Part shown: one piece after another, positions 42,510 through 51,128 of the stretch
Position numbering within the stretch: the stretch's first letter is position 1
Layout: every line of letters begins with the position of its first letter
Source of the DNA: JAOUEA01 sp963825635
GTDB taxonomy: Bacteria; Actinomycetota; UBA4738; HRBIN12
Assembly: GCA_963825635.1 (NCBI GenBank)
Contig: CAWGTU010000001.1
Location: 248,001-312,000 of the forward strand
Reading direction: 5' to 3'
Length of the DNA: 64,000 nt
Position numbers and translations under genes: made by a program
Notes under the pieces: model-generated
What the model was told of the DNA's origin: nothing
The model's input: only the letters and a program-made list of their open reading frames with translations
Databases searched by the model: none

Positions 42510-42649
42510 CCCCGCTGCTCGCTCTCGGTGACGGGACGATCTTCGCGATCGGAGCCGTGATCTTCATCGCCGTGTTCACCGCGGCGTTGGGTCTGGCGTA
42601 TGCGCGTTTCGAGGAGCTCGGGAAGGACGATCGGCGCTCTGGCAGATGA
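42506..42649 (+). CDS. Small single-helix membrane protein, coupled to the preceding gene
   Basis: A 47-residue protein with one hydrophobic segment (about 11-33, IFAIGAVIFIAVFTAALGLA) and a charged tail (RFEELGKDDRRSGR). The GTG start lies in the GTGA overlap with the upstream gene. The coupled arrangement, the helix and the cytoplasmic-type basic tail support it as a real gene. Function unknown. Confidence 0.55.
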   Translation: MTPLLALGDGTIFAIGAVIFIAVFTAALGLAYARFEELGKDDRRSGR

Positions 42650-42737
42650 GGCGTCCCGGGAGCCGATAACCCCGCCCCCGCCTGCCGGTCGCTGTGGCGA
42701 TGACGACCAGCAAGAGGTACGTCGGGTTTGCTGGCGG

Positions 42738-42881
42738 CTAGCCGCCCGCCCCACCCCCGCCGCCGCCGCCGTGAGGGTTCTCAAGGTAGGAGGGGTCGTG
42801 CTGGGGGGCATCGGGATCATCGTCGGGGTGGCGTGAAAGCCATCCCGACAGTTTGCTCGCCAGCGACTTCATCCAACGCAT
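42738..42881 (-). CDS. Possible small protein with polyglycine tail
   Basis: A 47-residue frame with an amphipathic N-terminal helix (MRWMKSLASKLSGWLSRHP), an acidic Asp/Pro stretch (DDDPDAPQHDPSYLENP) and a tail of Gly residues. Charge distribution and the lack of rare codons support coding, but the polyglycine comes from a simple GC-rich run. No clear ribosome site is seen. It lies upstream of and divergent from the YczE-like gene. Confidence 0.35.
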   Translation of the reverse strand: MRWMKSLASKLSGWLSRHPDDDPDAPQHDPSYLENPHGGGGGGGAGG

Positions 42882-42937
42882 CGACGAGCCTATCTCACCT
42901 GACCTACCCCGTAATGGTGCCGCGGGGATCACGTCGC

Positions 42938-42943
42938 TACCGT
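42938..42943 (+). promoter_or_regulatory. Putative -10 box (TACCGT) for YczE-like gene
   Basis: TACCGT is followed by 6 nt and the GTG at 42950, which supports that start over an in-frame ATG at 42914. Confidence 0.4.
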
Positions 42944-42949
42944 GCATCT

Positions 42950-43618
42950 GTGAAGGATGCGCCCCTGCTCCGAGGTTCACTGCCGTCGCGACTCGTCGCG
43001 CTGTTCGTGGGATTGGTGCTGATCGCCGTGGCGATCGTCGCGATGCTGGAGTCCCAGCTCGGCGTGCCGCCGTGGGATGTGTTGCACATGGGCATCGCGC
43101 AGCACACTCCGTTGACGCTGGGCACGGCAGCCGTCGTCGTGGGACTCGTCATCGTGGCGATCGCCTGGATCGGCGGTGCACCGCCGGGCTTCGGGACGAT
43201 CGCGAACGCCGTGGTGATCGGGCTCGCGATCGACGTGTTCAGCGCGATCGGGTGGGTCGAACAGCTCTCGAGCGCCTCACTCGGTGTTCGGGTCGGGCTC
43301 GTGGCGCTCGGCGTCTGGCTCTTCGGGGTCGGGTCGGCTCTCTACATCGGTGCAGGCATGGGCGCGGGTCCGCGCGACTCCTTCATGCTGGCGCTCACGA
43401 GGCGCACCGGGTGGCGCATCGGCATCGTGCGCGGCTCGATCGAGGTGACGGTACTCGCCGTTGGGCTGCTGCTCGGCGGCCTCGCGGGCATCGGCACCCT
43501 GGTGCTCGCTCTCTTCGTCGGACCCTCGGTCGAGCTCTCCTTCTGGTTGCTGCTTCGACTCGGCCTGGCCGATCCTCTCCTGCACGCCCCGGAGTTCGGC
43601 TCACTCGACGTGGCCTGA
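42950..43618 (+). CDS. YczE/YitT-like integral membrane protein
   Basis: A 222-residue membrane protein with five to six hydrophobic segments. The family motif QLGVPPWDVLHMGI is present near residue 35, and GAGMGAGPRDSFMLALTRRTG near 135. YczE-like proteins are uncharacterised; homologues sit in some peptide-antibiotic clusters. GTG 42950 is chosen because a TACCGT box lies 6 nt before it. No neighbour suggests a substrate. Confidence 0.75.
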   Translation: MKDAPLLRGSLPSRLVALFVGLVLIAVAIVAMLESQLGVPPWDVLHMGIAQHTPLTLGTAAVVVGLVIVAIAWIGGAPPGFGTIANAVVIGLAIDVFSAIGWVEQLSSASLGVRVGLVALGVWLFGVGSALYIGAGMGAGPRDSFMLALTRRTGWRIGIVRGSIEVTVLAVGLLLGGLAGIGTLVLALFVGPSVELSFWLLLRLGLADPLLHAPEFGSLDVA

Positions 43619-43705
43619 GTCCGGAAGGCCGACGCGAGTGTCCGTCGACCGCAACGCCGATGTGTGGCATCGTAGGCCCACACATCGCCCATGGAAGGGG
43701 ACGTC

Positions 43706-43840
43706 ATGGCTAGCAAGGACAAGGGCGGCGCGAAGGGCTCGAAGACGGCGGCGAGCAAGACCTTGAAAGAGAAGCGAGCCGCCAAGAAGGCCAAGGGCAA
43801 GGGCGGCTCGAGCTCCTCGGACTGGAACCTGAACAAGTAG
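43706..43840 (+). CDS. Small Lys-rich basic protein
   Basis: A 44-residue protein with about one third Lys/Arg: MASKDKGGAKGSKTAASK, then TLKEKRAAKKAKGKGG and a Ser-rich end SSSSDWNLNK. A GAAGGGGA site lies 5 nt before the ATG, which supports translation. Similar short Lys-rich proteins occur in actinobacteria as I remember them; a nucleic-acid-binding role is a guess. Two small hairpins follow the stop. Confidence 0.6.
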   Translation: MASKDKGGAKGSKTAASKTLKEKRAAKKAKGKGGSSSSDWNLNK

Positions 43841-43841
43841 C

Positions 43842-43874
43842 CGGGCACCCTGCCCGCCTCCCGATCGTCTCGGG
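43842..43874. terminator. Two tandem hairpins between convergent genes
   Basis: CGGGCA/TGCCCG (43842-43847, 43851-43856, loop CCC) and CCCGA/TCGGG (43860-43864, 43870-43874) follow the Lys-rich gene and face the dodecin stop. Both stems are short and no T-tract is present. Confidence 0.4.
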
Positions 43875-43905
43875 CGCGTTCAGCGTGCCGCGGTGATCGC
43901 GCGTC

Positions 43906-44118
43906 TCACTCGTGCTCGTACTTGAACGAGATGTTGACCCGCGCGCGATAGTGCGCGACCTTGCCGTCCTCGATCGTGAGATCGAGCTTCACGACCTCGC
44001 CGACCCTCAGGTCACGTAGGGACTCCGCAGCGGTCTCGACCGCGTTCTTCGCGGCGTCCTCCCATGACACCGCGCTGGTGCCGATCACCTCGGTGACTCG
44101 GTAGATGCTCTCCGTCAT
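43906..44118 (-). CDS. Dodecin (flavin-binding)
   Basis: A 70-residue protein of the usual dodecin length and sequence: YRVTEVIGTSAVSWEDAAKN, a central helix, and the C-terminal strands VAHYRARVNISFKYEHE. Dodecins form hollow dodecamers that bind flavins or CoA and buffer them. ATG 44118 is chosen because GGAGGG lies 7 nt upstream; the ATG two codons earlier is too close to it. Divergent from the P-type ATPase. Confidence 0.9.
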   Translation of the reverse strand: MTESIYRVTEVIGTSAVSWEDAAKNAVETAAESLRDLRVGEVVKLDLTIEDGKVAHYRARVNISFKYEHE

Positions 44119-44255
44119 CGTCATCCCTCCAGGGCCGTGTGCCACCATCATCGTCGTTCGCGCGCCCGGGCGCGACCCGGTCCACAGGTCCCGCGAGGAC
44201 TGGGTCGCGGTGGCACGGCCGGTCGTAACCGCGTTGGACGCGCCATCATGCCTGT

Positions 44256-47078
44256 ATGACCGTGGTCGACCAGGCGCCGCATGCGCTCGACGCTGCGTCG
44301 GTGGCTCACGCGCTCGAGACAGATCTGGAACGGGGGCTCACGACGGAAGGAGCGGGCGAGCGGCTCGCGAGCGTCGGTCCGAACACGCTGCGCGAGGAAC
44401 CCCCCGAGCCGCGATGGCGTCGGTTCGCTCGCCAGTTCGCCGACCCCCTCGTGATCCTGTTGCTCGCCGCCGCGGCGATCGCGGCCGGCGTGTGGTTGCT
44501 CGAGGGCGTGCTCGGGTTGCCGATCGACTCGATCGTGATCCTGGCCATCGTGCTGCTGAATGCGACGCTCGGGGACGTGCAAGAGGCGAGAGCCGAGCGG
44601 GCGATCGCCGCGCTACGGGCGTTGACCGAGGTCACGGCGAGGGTCGTCCGTGACGGGAGGGTCGGCTCGGTTCCCGCCCGCCAGCTCGTGCCCGGCGACC
44701 TGCTCGCGTTGGAGGAAGGCGACGCGATCGCCGCCGACGCCCGCGTGGTACGCAGCGTCGCGCTCAGCACCGGAGAGGGAGCACTGACCGGGGAGAGCGA
44801 GCCGGTCGCGAAGGGCCCTGACCCAGTCGAGGGCGACGCGGCCCTCGGCGACCGCACCGACATGGTGTTCTCGGGCACGGTCGTGACCCATGGCCGCGGG
44901 GCCGCGGTCGTGACGGCCACGGGCATGGCAACCGAGCTCGGCCGGATCGCCGGACTGCTCGAGACGGTTGAGCGCCACGAGACGCCGTTGCAGCGTGAGA
45001 TCGCCCGGATCGGTCGCCTGCTTGGCGTCGCGGTTGTTGCGATCGCTGTCGTCGTGATCGCCTCGATCCTCTCCGTCTCCCAGGTCGAGGGCACGGCCGC
45101 ACTGATCGACGTGATGCTGATCGGGGTCTCGCTCGCGGTCGCCGCGGTGCCCGAGGGACTGGCGACGATCCTCACCGTGGTGCTCGCGCTCGGCGTGCAG
45201 CGCATGGCAGACCGGCACGCGATCATCCGCCGGCTCTCGGCCGTGGAGACGCTCGGTGCTGCCACCACGATCTGCACCGACAAGACCGGCACGCTCACCC
45301 GCAACGAGATGGCCGTGCGTGAGGCGGTGACACCGTCGGGGACGGCGGTCCTGGGTGGCACCGGCTACGATCCGTTCGGCGACGTCACCGACGTCGCTGG
45401 GCTCCGGCTGCAGGAGATGCCGCACGCTGGCGAGATCCGTCGCGTGTTGCGTACGGCGGCTCTCGCGTCCAACGCGACGATCGAGGAGCAGGACGGCACG
45501 TGGGTCGTCCGTGGAGACCCGACGGAAGGTGCGTTGGTCGCGGCCGCGGGGAAGGTCGGCGAGGCACCCGCCGAGGACGCCTCGCGGCTCCAGCGCATCG
45601 ACGAGGTGCCGTTCTCGTCTGAGCGCAAGCTGATGAGCACCGTGCACGTCGACGAGGCGTCGCGCGATCTGCGAGTCGTGACGAAGGGCGCGCCCGACGT
45701 ACTGCTGACGCGATGCACCCACGAACGTCGCGACGACGAGGTGATTCCGCTCACGCCGCAGCGGCGACAGCAGATCCTGCTCGAAGTGGAGGACCTGGCC
45801 GCACGAGCGATGCGCACGTTGGCCATCGGCGAGCGGCACATCGACGACGACGACTACGAGGGACCTGGGGAGGAGCTGGAGCTCGACCTCACCTTCCTCG
45901 GCACGCTCGGCATCATCGACCCTCCGCGCGAGGAGGCCGCCGCGGCGGTTGCCGCGGCGCGGGGCGCGGGCGTCCGGGTGATGATGATCACGGGTGATCA
46001 TCCGACCACCGCGCGTGCGATCGCTGGGGAGGTCGGCATCGCCGCGGTCGACGCGCCTGTGGCCAGCGGCATCGAGCTCGAGCGCATGGACGACCGGGCC
46101 CTCGACGAGACGGTCGGCCGCGTGAACGTGTACGCGCGGGTGAGCCCGGAGCACAAGCTGCGGATCGTGCGTTCCCTGCAAGGCGCCGACGACGTGGTGG
46201 CGATGACCGGCGACGGAGTCAACGATGCTCCAGCCCTGAAGACGGCCGATATCGGTGTCGCGATGGGCATCACGGGCACCGATGTCTCCAAGGAAGCCTC
46301 CGACATGGTCCTCACCGACGACGACTTCGCGACGATCGTGGCCGCGATCGAGGAGGGCCGGTCGATCTTCGCGAACATCCGGAAGTTCATCCGCTACCTG
46401 CTGTCCTCGAACACGGGCGAGGTCATGACGATGTTCCTCGGCATCGTGTTCGCGGGCGTGCTCGGGCTGACGAGCGGCAGCGACGGCATCGTGACGCCGC
46501 TGCTCGCGACCCAGATCCTGTGGATCAACCTGCTCACCGATGCGGCGCCTGCCCTGGCCGTCGGCATGGATCCGCCCGACGCCCGGCGCATGCTCCGACC
46601 ACCCCGCTCGCGCACTGCACGGGTGGTCGACGGTCCGATGTGGGTGAGCATCGCGCTGAACGGCACGGCGATGGCGCTGGCCACCCTCTTCGTGCTCGAC
46701 CTCGAGCTGCCCGGCGGCCTGTTCGAGGGCACGTCGGGCGAGCGAGTCGCGCGCACGATGGCGTTCACGACGCTCGTGCTCGCCCAGCTCTTCAACGTCT
46801 TCAACGCGCGCTCGGACCATCGGAGCGCGTTCCTCGGTCTGTTCTCGAACGCGTGGCTGTGGGGCGCGGTCGCGCTCTCCGCGTTGTTGCAGGTCGCGGT
46901 CGTCTATCTGCCGTTCCTCAACAAGGCGTTCGGCACGGGGTCACTCACCGCAGCGCAGTGGGGGGTCACGATCGTGGCGGCGAGCATCGTGCTGTGGGTG
47001 TCGGAGATCCGCAAGCTCGTCGCGCGGCCCCGAGTCGGGCTCGCTACGCGGCGGGCACCCTCTTCTGGGGATCGATGA
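44256..47078 (+). CDS. P-type cation ATPase, Ca2+ (P2A/SERCA-like) type
   Basis: A 940-residue P-type ATPase. It shows the actuator motif TGES, the phosphorylation site DKTGTLT (Asp near residue 342), the hinge GDGVNDAPALKTADIGVAMG, and eight to ten transmembrane helices. Ion-site residues follow the Ca2+ pump pattern: PEGL in M4 (VAAVPEGL), SSNTGEV in M5, and WINLLTDAAPA in M6. It probably exports Ca2+, or possibly Mn2+. A CATCAT box 6 nt before the ATG and no Shine-Dalgarno suggest a leaderless mRNA. The 3' end overlaps the convergent aminomethyltransferase-like gene by 35 bp. Confidence 0.9.
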   Translation: MTVVDQAPHALDAASVAHALETDLERGLTTEGAGERLASVGPNTLREEPPEPRWRRFARQFADPLVILLLAAAAIAAGVWLLEGVLGLPIDSIVILAIVLLNATLGDVQEARAERAIAALRALTEVTARVVRDGRVGSVPARQLVPGDLLALEEGDAIAADARVVRSVALSTGEGALTGESEPVAKGPDPVEGDAALGDRTDMVFSGTVVTHGRGAAVVTATGMATELGRIAGLLETVERHETPLQREIARIGRLLGVAVVAIAVVVIASILSVSQVEGTAALIDVMLIGVSLAVAAVPEGLATILTVVLALGVQRMADRHAIIRRLSAVETLGAATTICTDKTGTLTRNEMAVREAVTPSGTAVLGGTGYDPFGDVTDVAGLRLQEMPHAGEIRRVLRTAALASNATIEEQDGTWVVRGDPTEGALVAAAGKVGEAPAEDASRLQRIDEVPFSSERKLMSTVHVDEASRDLRVVTKGAPDVLLTRCTHERRDDEVIPLTPQRRQQILLEVEDLAARAMRTLAIGERHIDDDDYEGPGEELELDLTFLGTLGIIDPPREEAAAAVAAARGAGVRVMMITGDHPTTARAIAGEVGIAAVDAPVASGIELERMDDRALDETVGRVNVYARVSPEHKLRIVRSLQGADDVVAMTGDGVNDAPALKTADIGVAMGITGTDVSKEASDMVLTDDDFATIVAAIEEGRSIFANIRKFIRYLLSSNTGEVMTMFLGIVFAGVLGLTSGSDGIVTPLLATQILWINLLTDAAPALAVGMDPPDARRMLRPPRSRTARVVDGPMWVSIALNGTAMALATLFVLDLELPGGLFEGTSGERVARTMAFTTLVLAQLFNVFNARSDHRSAFLGLFSNAWLWGAVALSALLQVAVVYLPFLNKAFGTGSLTAAQWGVTIVAASIVLWVSEIRKLVARPRVGLATRRAPSSGDR

Positions 47079-48189
47079 ACGGGATCGCGGCGGTCGTGCC
47101 GACGCGGGTGCCGTCGTCGGTCTCGACGTCGAGCCGCGTGCCGGGCGAGGCCAGCCCGATCGGCACCCACACGTATCCGATGTTCTTCTCCAACCGCGGC
47201 GACCAGCATGCGTCGGTGACGTGGCCGACCGTCTCACCGCCATGTGATGCCGGCCAGTGCTGGGTGGGCTGCTCGACCGGCTCCCCTTCGAGCTCGATGC
47301 CGACGAGCTTGCGCGAGACTCCCTCGTTCCGGATGCGCTCGAGCGCTTCTTTGCCGATGTAGGCGGCGTCCTGCTCCTCGACGAGCCGCTCGAGCCCGGT
47401 CACCTCGAAGGGGTTGTCGTTGAGGCCGATGTCGGAGCCCCAGTCGAAGATGCCGGCTTCGATGCGTCGGATGTCCGACGAGGGCGTCACGCGGATGCCG
47501 TACGGCTTCCCGGCGTCGAGGATGCGTTCCCACAGCTCGTCGCCCCGGCTCGGTTCACGGAGGTAGATCTCGTAGCCGACCACCGCCGTCCAGCCCGTTC
47601 GGCTGATCACGACCGGGATACCGTCGAGATCGGCCTCGTCGCACCAGTAGTACTTCATGTCGAGGATCCAGTCGCCGAACAGGTCGCGCATCGTGTCCTT
47701 GGCCTTCGGGCCCTGCACCTGCACGGGGTAGACCTCAGGGTGCGTGACCTTCACATCGAGGCCGGAGTTCACCGCGACGCCCATCGCGTAGAGGCCGGCG
47801 TCAGAGTCGGCGAGCGCGAGCCACCACCTGTCCTCCTCGACCCGGAGCAGCACCGGGTCGTTCACGATGCCTCCGTCCTCGGCCGTCACGAGCATGTACT
47901 TGCCCTGCTTCACGGCGCAGGACGTGAGATCGCGACAGGTGAGCAGGTTCGTGAACGCGCTCGCGTCGGGACCGGTGATCTCGACGATCCGCTCGACGCT
48001 CACGTCCCACAGCGTCACGTCGTTCACGAGGGCCCAGTACTCCTCGGTGGGATCGCCGTAGGTGTTCGGGTGGTACATGTGCTGATAGACGTCGTAGGCG
48101 GAGCAACCGGCGCGCAAGGTCGCCTCGAAGAACGGCGATCGGCGGTACCACGGTCCCCAGTTCAACCTGGTGTGCTCCGGCAGCGTCAT
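47044..48189 (-). CDS. GcvT-superfamily protein resembling DMSP demethylase DmdA
   Basis: A 381-residue folate-dependent aminomethyltransferase-fold protein. The segments AYDVYQHMYHP, VTLWDVSVERIVEITGPDA, and DNPFEV follow DmdA (dimethylsulfoniopropionate demethylase) more closely than glycine cleavage T protein, as far as I can judge by memory. No gcvH, gcvP or sarcosine-oxidase genes are near, which also argues against a classical T protein. It would transfer a one-carbon group to tetrahydrofolate; the donor is uncertain. GGGGGAGA precedes the ATG at 48189. Confidence 0.75.
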   Translation of the reverse strand: MTLPEHTRLNWGPWYRRSPFFEATLRAGCSAYDVYQHMYHPNTYGDPTEEYWALVNDVTLWDVSVERIVEITGPDASAFTNLLTCRDLTSCAVKQGKYMLVTAEDGGIVNDPVLLRVEEDRWWLALADSDAGLYAMGVAVNSGLDVKVTHPEVYPVQVQGPKAKDTMRDLFGDWILDMKYYWCDEADLDGIPVVISRTGWTAVVGYEIYLREPSRGDELWERILDAGKPYGIRVTPSSDIRRIEAGIFDWGSDIGLNDNPFEVTGLERLVEEQDAAYIGKEALERIRNEGVSRKLVGIELEGEPVEQPTQHWPASHGGETVGHVTDACWSPRLEKNIGYVWVPIGLASPGTRLDVETDDGTRVGTTAAIPFIDPQKRVPAA

Positions 48190-48343
48190 GTCGTCTCCCC
48201 CTACTCGTCGGCTTCCTGGAACGCGGTCGGGCGCGAGTCTATGCATCCGGCGGGGTCGTTTGCGCTCCCCGCGACCGCCGCCCTACGATGCGCCGCAGGG
48301 CTCGTGGACGAGCGAGCATCATCGGAAGGAGCGCCGCTTCACC

Positions 48344-48610
48344 ATGGATGACATCGGGTTCTTCGACATCGTCTGGTACATCATCGCGGGACTCATCATC
48401 GGCGGATTGGCGCGGCTGCTCCTGCCGGGCAAGCAGTCGATGGGATGGATCGCCACCATGATCCTCGGCGTCGTCGGCGCCATCGTCGGCGGGTTCATCT
48501 GGAACGCGATCTTCGATGGCAATGAGGGCATCGCGTGGATCGGGTCGATCATCGCCGCGATCGTCCTGCTCGTGATCTACGAACGCGTGGTCGCGAAGCG
48601 ACAGGCCTGA
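48344..48610 (+). CDS. GlsB/YeaQ/YmgE membrane protein
   Basis: An 88-residue protein with three hydrophobic segments and the family loop ARLLLPGKQSMGWIATMILG. It is related to the protein at 13931-14242 (shared LARxLxPGxxxMGxIxTxxLG pattern). The role is unknown; the family is linked to stress responses. GGAAGGAG lies 12 nt before the ATG, a slightly long spacing. Confidence 0.82.
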   Translation: MDDIGFFDIVWYIIAGLIIGGLARLLLPGKQSMGWIATMILGVVGAIVGGFIWNAIFDGNEGIAWIGSIIAAIVLLVIYERVVAKRQA

Positions 48611-48629
48611 GCCCGAGGACGGACGGGGA

Positions 48630-50015
48630 TCACGCCGACTCGTCGAGCAGCGCGCGTTCGTCGGCGAGCGCGATCACCAGGTGGCCCCGCGCGTTGGGAT
48701 GCAGTGGCGCCGGGTCCTCGGGTCCCTGCACGTAGCTCTGGTCGGTGCACAGCTCGTGCCCGGTGAAGTCGGGTTGCACCGTGCGGTGTCCGAACGCCTC
48801 GGCCCCCGCGGTCAACACGTCGTTCAGGGCGTCGAGTCGGTCGAGGAGCACCACGAGCTTCTCGCTCGTCAGTCCGAGCGGCTCGAGGCAGTCGAGGGTG
48901 GGATCGAACGGCGCGTAGTACCGGTTGATCAGCACGAGCGGGTCGCCGGGGATCGCCGACAACTGGCGTAGCATCTCGTAGTAGTCCTGCGTGAAGTCGT
49001 CGAGCGATCGCTGGAACAACGCCGTCAGGGCGCGGTTGTCGCACGATGTCGACGCCGCGCAGAGGAAGACGAGGCTGCTCCACCGCATGTCGTTCGCGCC
49101 CACGTTGACGATCACCACCTCGGCCGCGCTCGCTCGCTTCGCGACGGCCAGTTGCGGCGCGATCCGCTGATTCCCCACCAGCTGCGCGCCGAGGATGCCC
49201 TCGTCGATCGTCGCCCCGCTGCAGGCCAGGTTGTCGACGTTCCACTCGTTGACCCGGGCCAGGGTCTCCGCGAACGCGATCGAGCTGCGTTGGCAGGCGG
49301 TGTCGTCGGGCGCGGCGTCGGTGAGGGGCGGGCCGCCGAGCCCGGCCGCCGTCGAATCCCCGAGCACGACCGCCTGCACGTCGGTCTGCGTCGGACCGCT
49401 GGCGGCGGGGATCGGTCGCAACTCGTCCCGGCCCACCAGCTCGTTCACGCTGCCCACCCCGCGCAGGGTGTCGGGTGCGGTGAAGGCGGTGACCATGATC
49501 GCGGCGAGGTTCACCGCCTGGACGAACACCAGTCCGCCGAGCACGATCACCGTGGTCCGCTTCCAGCCGGCACCGCGCCACCCGGCGATGGCGCCGAGCA
49601 TCACGACGGCACCGAGCGTGACGAAGGCGATCTCCCACGCGAAGTAGCGCCGCCACCCTGCGGCCAGGGCCTCGCCGAGCTCCGCGGCCGCCGCGGCGCG
49701 CCCAGGCGGCGAGAACGCCTCCTGCACCTGGGTGTCGAGGCTGATCTCGGTGAGGGCGAGGCGGGGTCGCACCGGTCCCACGAACTCCACCTCGGTCGGC
49801 AGGGACCGTCCGAAGAGGACGACCTCACCCGGGCCCGACGTGCTCCACGATGGCGGCGCCGTGCCCACGGCCACGGTCTGTCCGAGTGCGGAGACAGACT
49901 GCTCGGGTGTGACCCGCAGGGCGAACGCGATCGCCGCGACCGAGACCACGAGCAACGTGGCGACGGCGATCAGTCCTCGCAGCAACCGATCCCTGAGGGT
50001 GGGGGCGTCGGCCAT
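48630..50015 (-). CDS. Membrane-anchored SGNH/GDSL esterase
   Basis: A 461-residue protein. Three hydrophobic segments are seen (about 15-38, 128-150, 158-180), followed by an SGNH hydrolase domain (about 215-455). The nucleophile Ser is in VLGDSTAAGLGG, the block III Asn in NVGANDMRW and the catalytic His in LHPNARGH. The hydrolase part is likely to be outside the membrane and to act on an acyl or acetyl ester. ATG 50015 (MADAP) is preferred; an ATG four codons earlier is possible. Confidence 0.8.
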   Translation of the reverse strand: MADAPTLRDRLLRGLIAVATLLVVSVAAIAFALRVTPEQSVSALGQTVAVGTAPPSWSTSGPGEVVLFGRSLPTEVEFVGPVRPRLALTEISLDTQVQEAFSPPGRAAAAAELGEALAAGWRRYFAWEIAFVTLGAVVMLGAIAGWRGAGWKRTTVIVLGGLVFVQAVNLAAIMVTAFTAPDTLRGVGSVNELVGRDELRPIPAASGPTQTDVQAVVLGDSTAAGLGGPPLTDAAPDDTACQRSSIAFAETLARVNEWNVDNLACSGATIDEGILGAQLVGNQRIAPQLAVAKRASAAEVVIVNVGANDMRWSSLVFLCAASTSCDNRALTALFQRSLDDFTQDYYEMLRQLSAIPGDPLVLINRYYAPFDPTLDCLEPLGLTSEKLVVLLDRLDALNDVLTAGAEAFGHRTVQPDFTGHELCTDQSYVQGPEDPAPLHPNARGHLVIALADERALLDESA

Positions 50016-50064
50016 GCCATCAAGCATGCATCGTCACCGTGGAACGCGAGGAACGACGGAGCGG

Positions 50065-51057
50065 CTAGCGCTTGTCCTCGTAGTACTCCTTGGCCGACAT
50101 CGCCTTGCCCGTTGGCGAGCGCCACTCGCGTTCGCGATCGGGGAGCTTGCCGAGCACCTTCGCCATCTCGCGCACGTGCTCGGCGACGGAGCCGCAACAC
50201 GATCCGATGTATCGGACGCCCGCGTCTCGGGCTTCGGCCGCGAAGCGGGCGAGGTCGCCGCGGGGGAGGGTGATCGCCGTCAAGGCGAGCGGGAACTCGT
50301 CGGTCGAGGTGAAGTCTGCCTGGTCCTCGGTCGTCGCGTAGGCCACCGGCTGCGCCGCGACCGGCACGACGCCGCCCACTGCCGCGACCATCTGTGTCGC
50401 GATCGGTAGCTGCTGCGCCGGGGCGTTCAGACAGTTCACTCCGACGATGTCGGCGCCGGCGTCGGCGAGCCGTTTCGCGCACTCACCCGGTGCGTCGCCC
50501 TCGTACGCCCGGGCCGGCAGGGTCTCGAACGACATCGTCACCATCACCGGCAGGTCGGTCCGCTTCGCACGCTCCACGAACAGCAGCGCCTCGCCGAGGA
50601 ACGAGAACGTCTCCCCGATGAAGAAGTCGGGTGGTCCCGCGTCGACCTGGTCCTGCAGCTGGCGATCGAGCAGGGCCCGCACGTGATCGGGGCTGGCGGG
50701 ATCCTTCGGGTCGTAGGCCCACGTGAGTGAGAGGTTGCCGGCCACGAGCGCGTCGCCCTCGGTCGCCACCTCGCGCGCGATGCGCACGGCGTTGCGGTTG
50801 ATCTCGTCGACGGCGCCGCCGAGACCGACGGTCGCGAGCTTGTCGTCGCTCGCGTAGAACGTCATCGTCTGCAGCACCTCGGCGCCCGAGCGCAGGAACT
50901 CCCGATGCAGTTGCTCGAGCGCCTCCGGGTGCTCGATCACCACCTCGGGGGTGAACGGTCCCGCCTGCACGTACCCCCGCTTCTCGAGCTCGAGCAGGTA
51001 GCCGCCGTCGCCGAGCACGGGACCCTCGGCCAGGCGTTCCAGGATGCCCTTCGTCAT
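50065..51057 (-). CDS. Homocysteine S-methyltransferase family protein
   Basis: A 330-residue TIM-barrel enzyme of the betaine/cobalamin-independent homocysteine methyltransferase type. The three zinc-binding Cys are present in GVNCLN and GSCCGS. The N-terminal DGGYLLELEKRG is typical. It would move a methyl group from a donor such as betaine, S-methylmethionine or a sulfonium compound to homocysteine. The donor is unknown. The GcvT/DmdA-like gene is 1.9 kb away, both possibly in methyl metabolism. Confidence 0.85.
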   Translation of the reverse strand: MTKGILERLAEGPVLGDGGYLLELEKRGYVQAGPFTPEVVIEHPEALEQLHREFLRSGAEVLQTMTFYASDDKLATVGLGGAVDEINRNAVRIAREVATEGDALVAGNLSLTWAYDPKDPASPDHVRALLDRQLQDQVDAGPPDFFIGETFSFLGEALLFVERAKRTDLPVMVTMSFETLPARAYEGDAPGECAKRLADAGADIVGVNCLNAPAQQLPIATQMVAAVGGVVPVAAQPVAYATTEDQADFTSTDEFPLALTAITLPRGDLARFAAEARDAGVRYIGSCCGSVAEHVREMAKVLGKLPDREREWRSPTGKAMSAKEYYEDKR

Positions 51058-51128
51058 GTGCTCTCTCCTCCGTCCCGCGAGTGTACGGCTCGGTCCGCCG
51101 TGCAGACCCTGAGGTGAGATCGACCTGA

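Noticed and set aside
44613..46820. 735-codon frame opposite the P-type ATPase
   Set aside because: Translation is His/Arg/Asp-rich without domains; the ATPase on the plus strand has every family motif.
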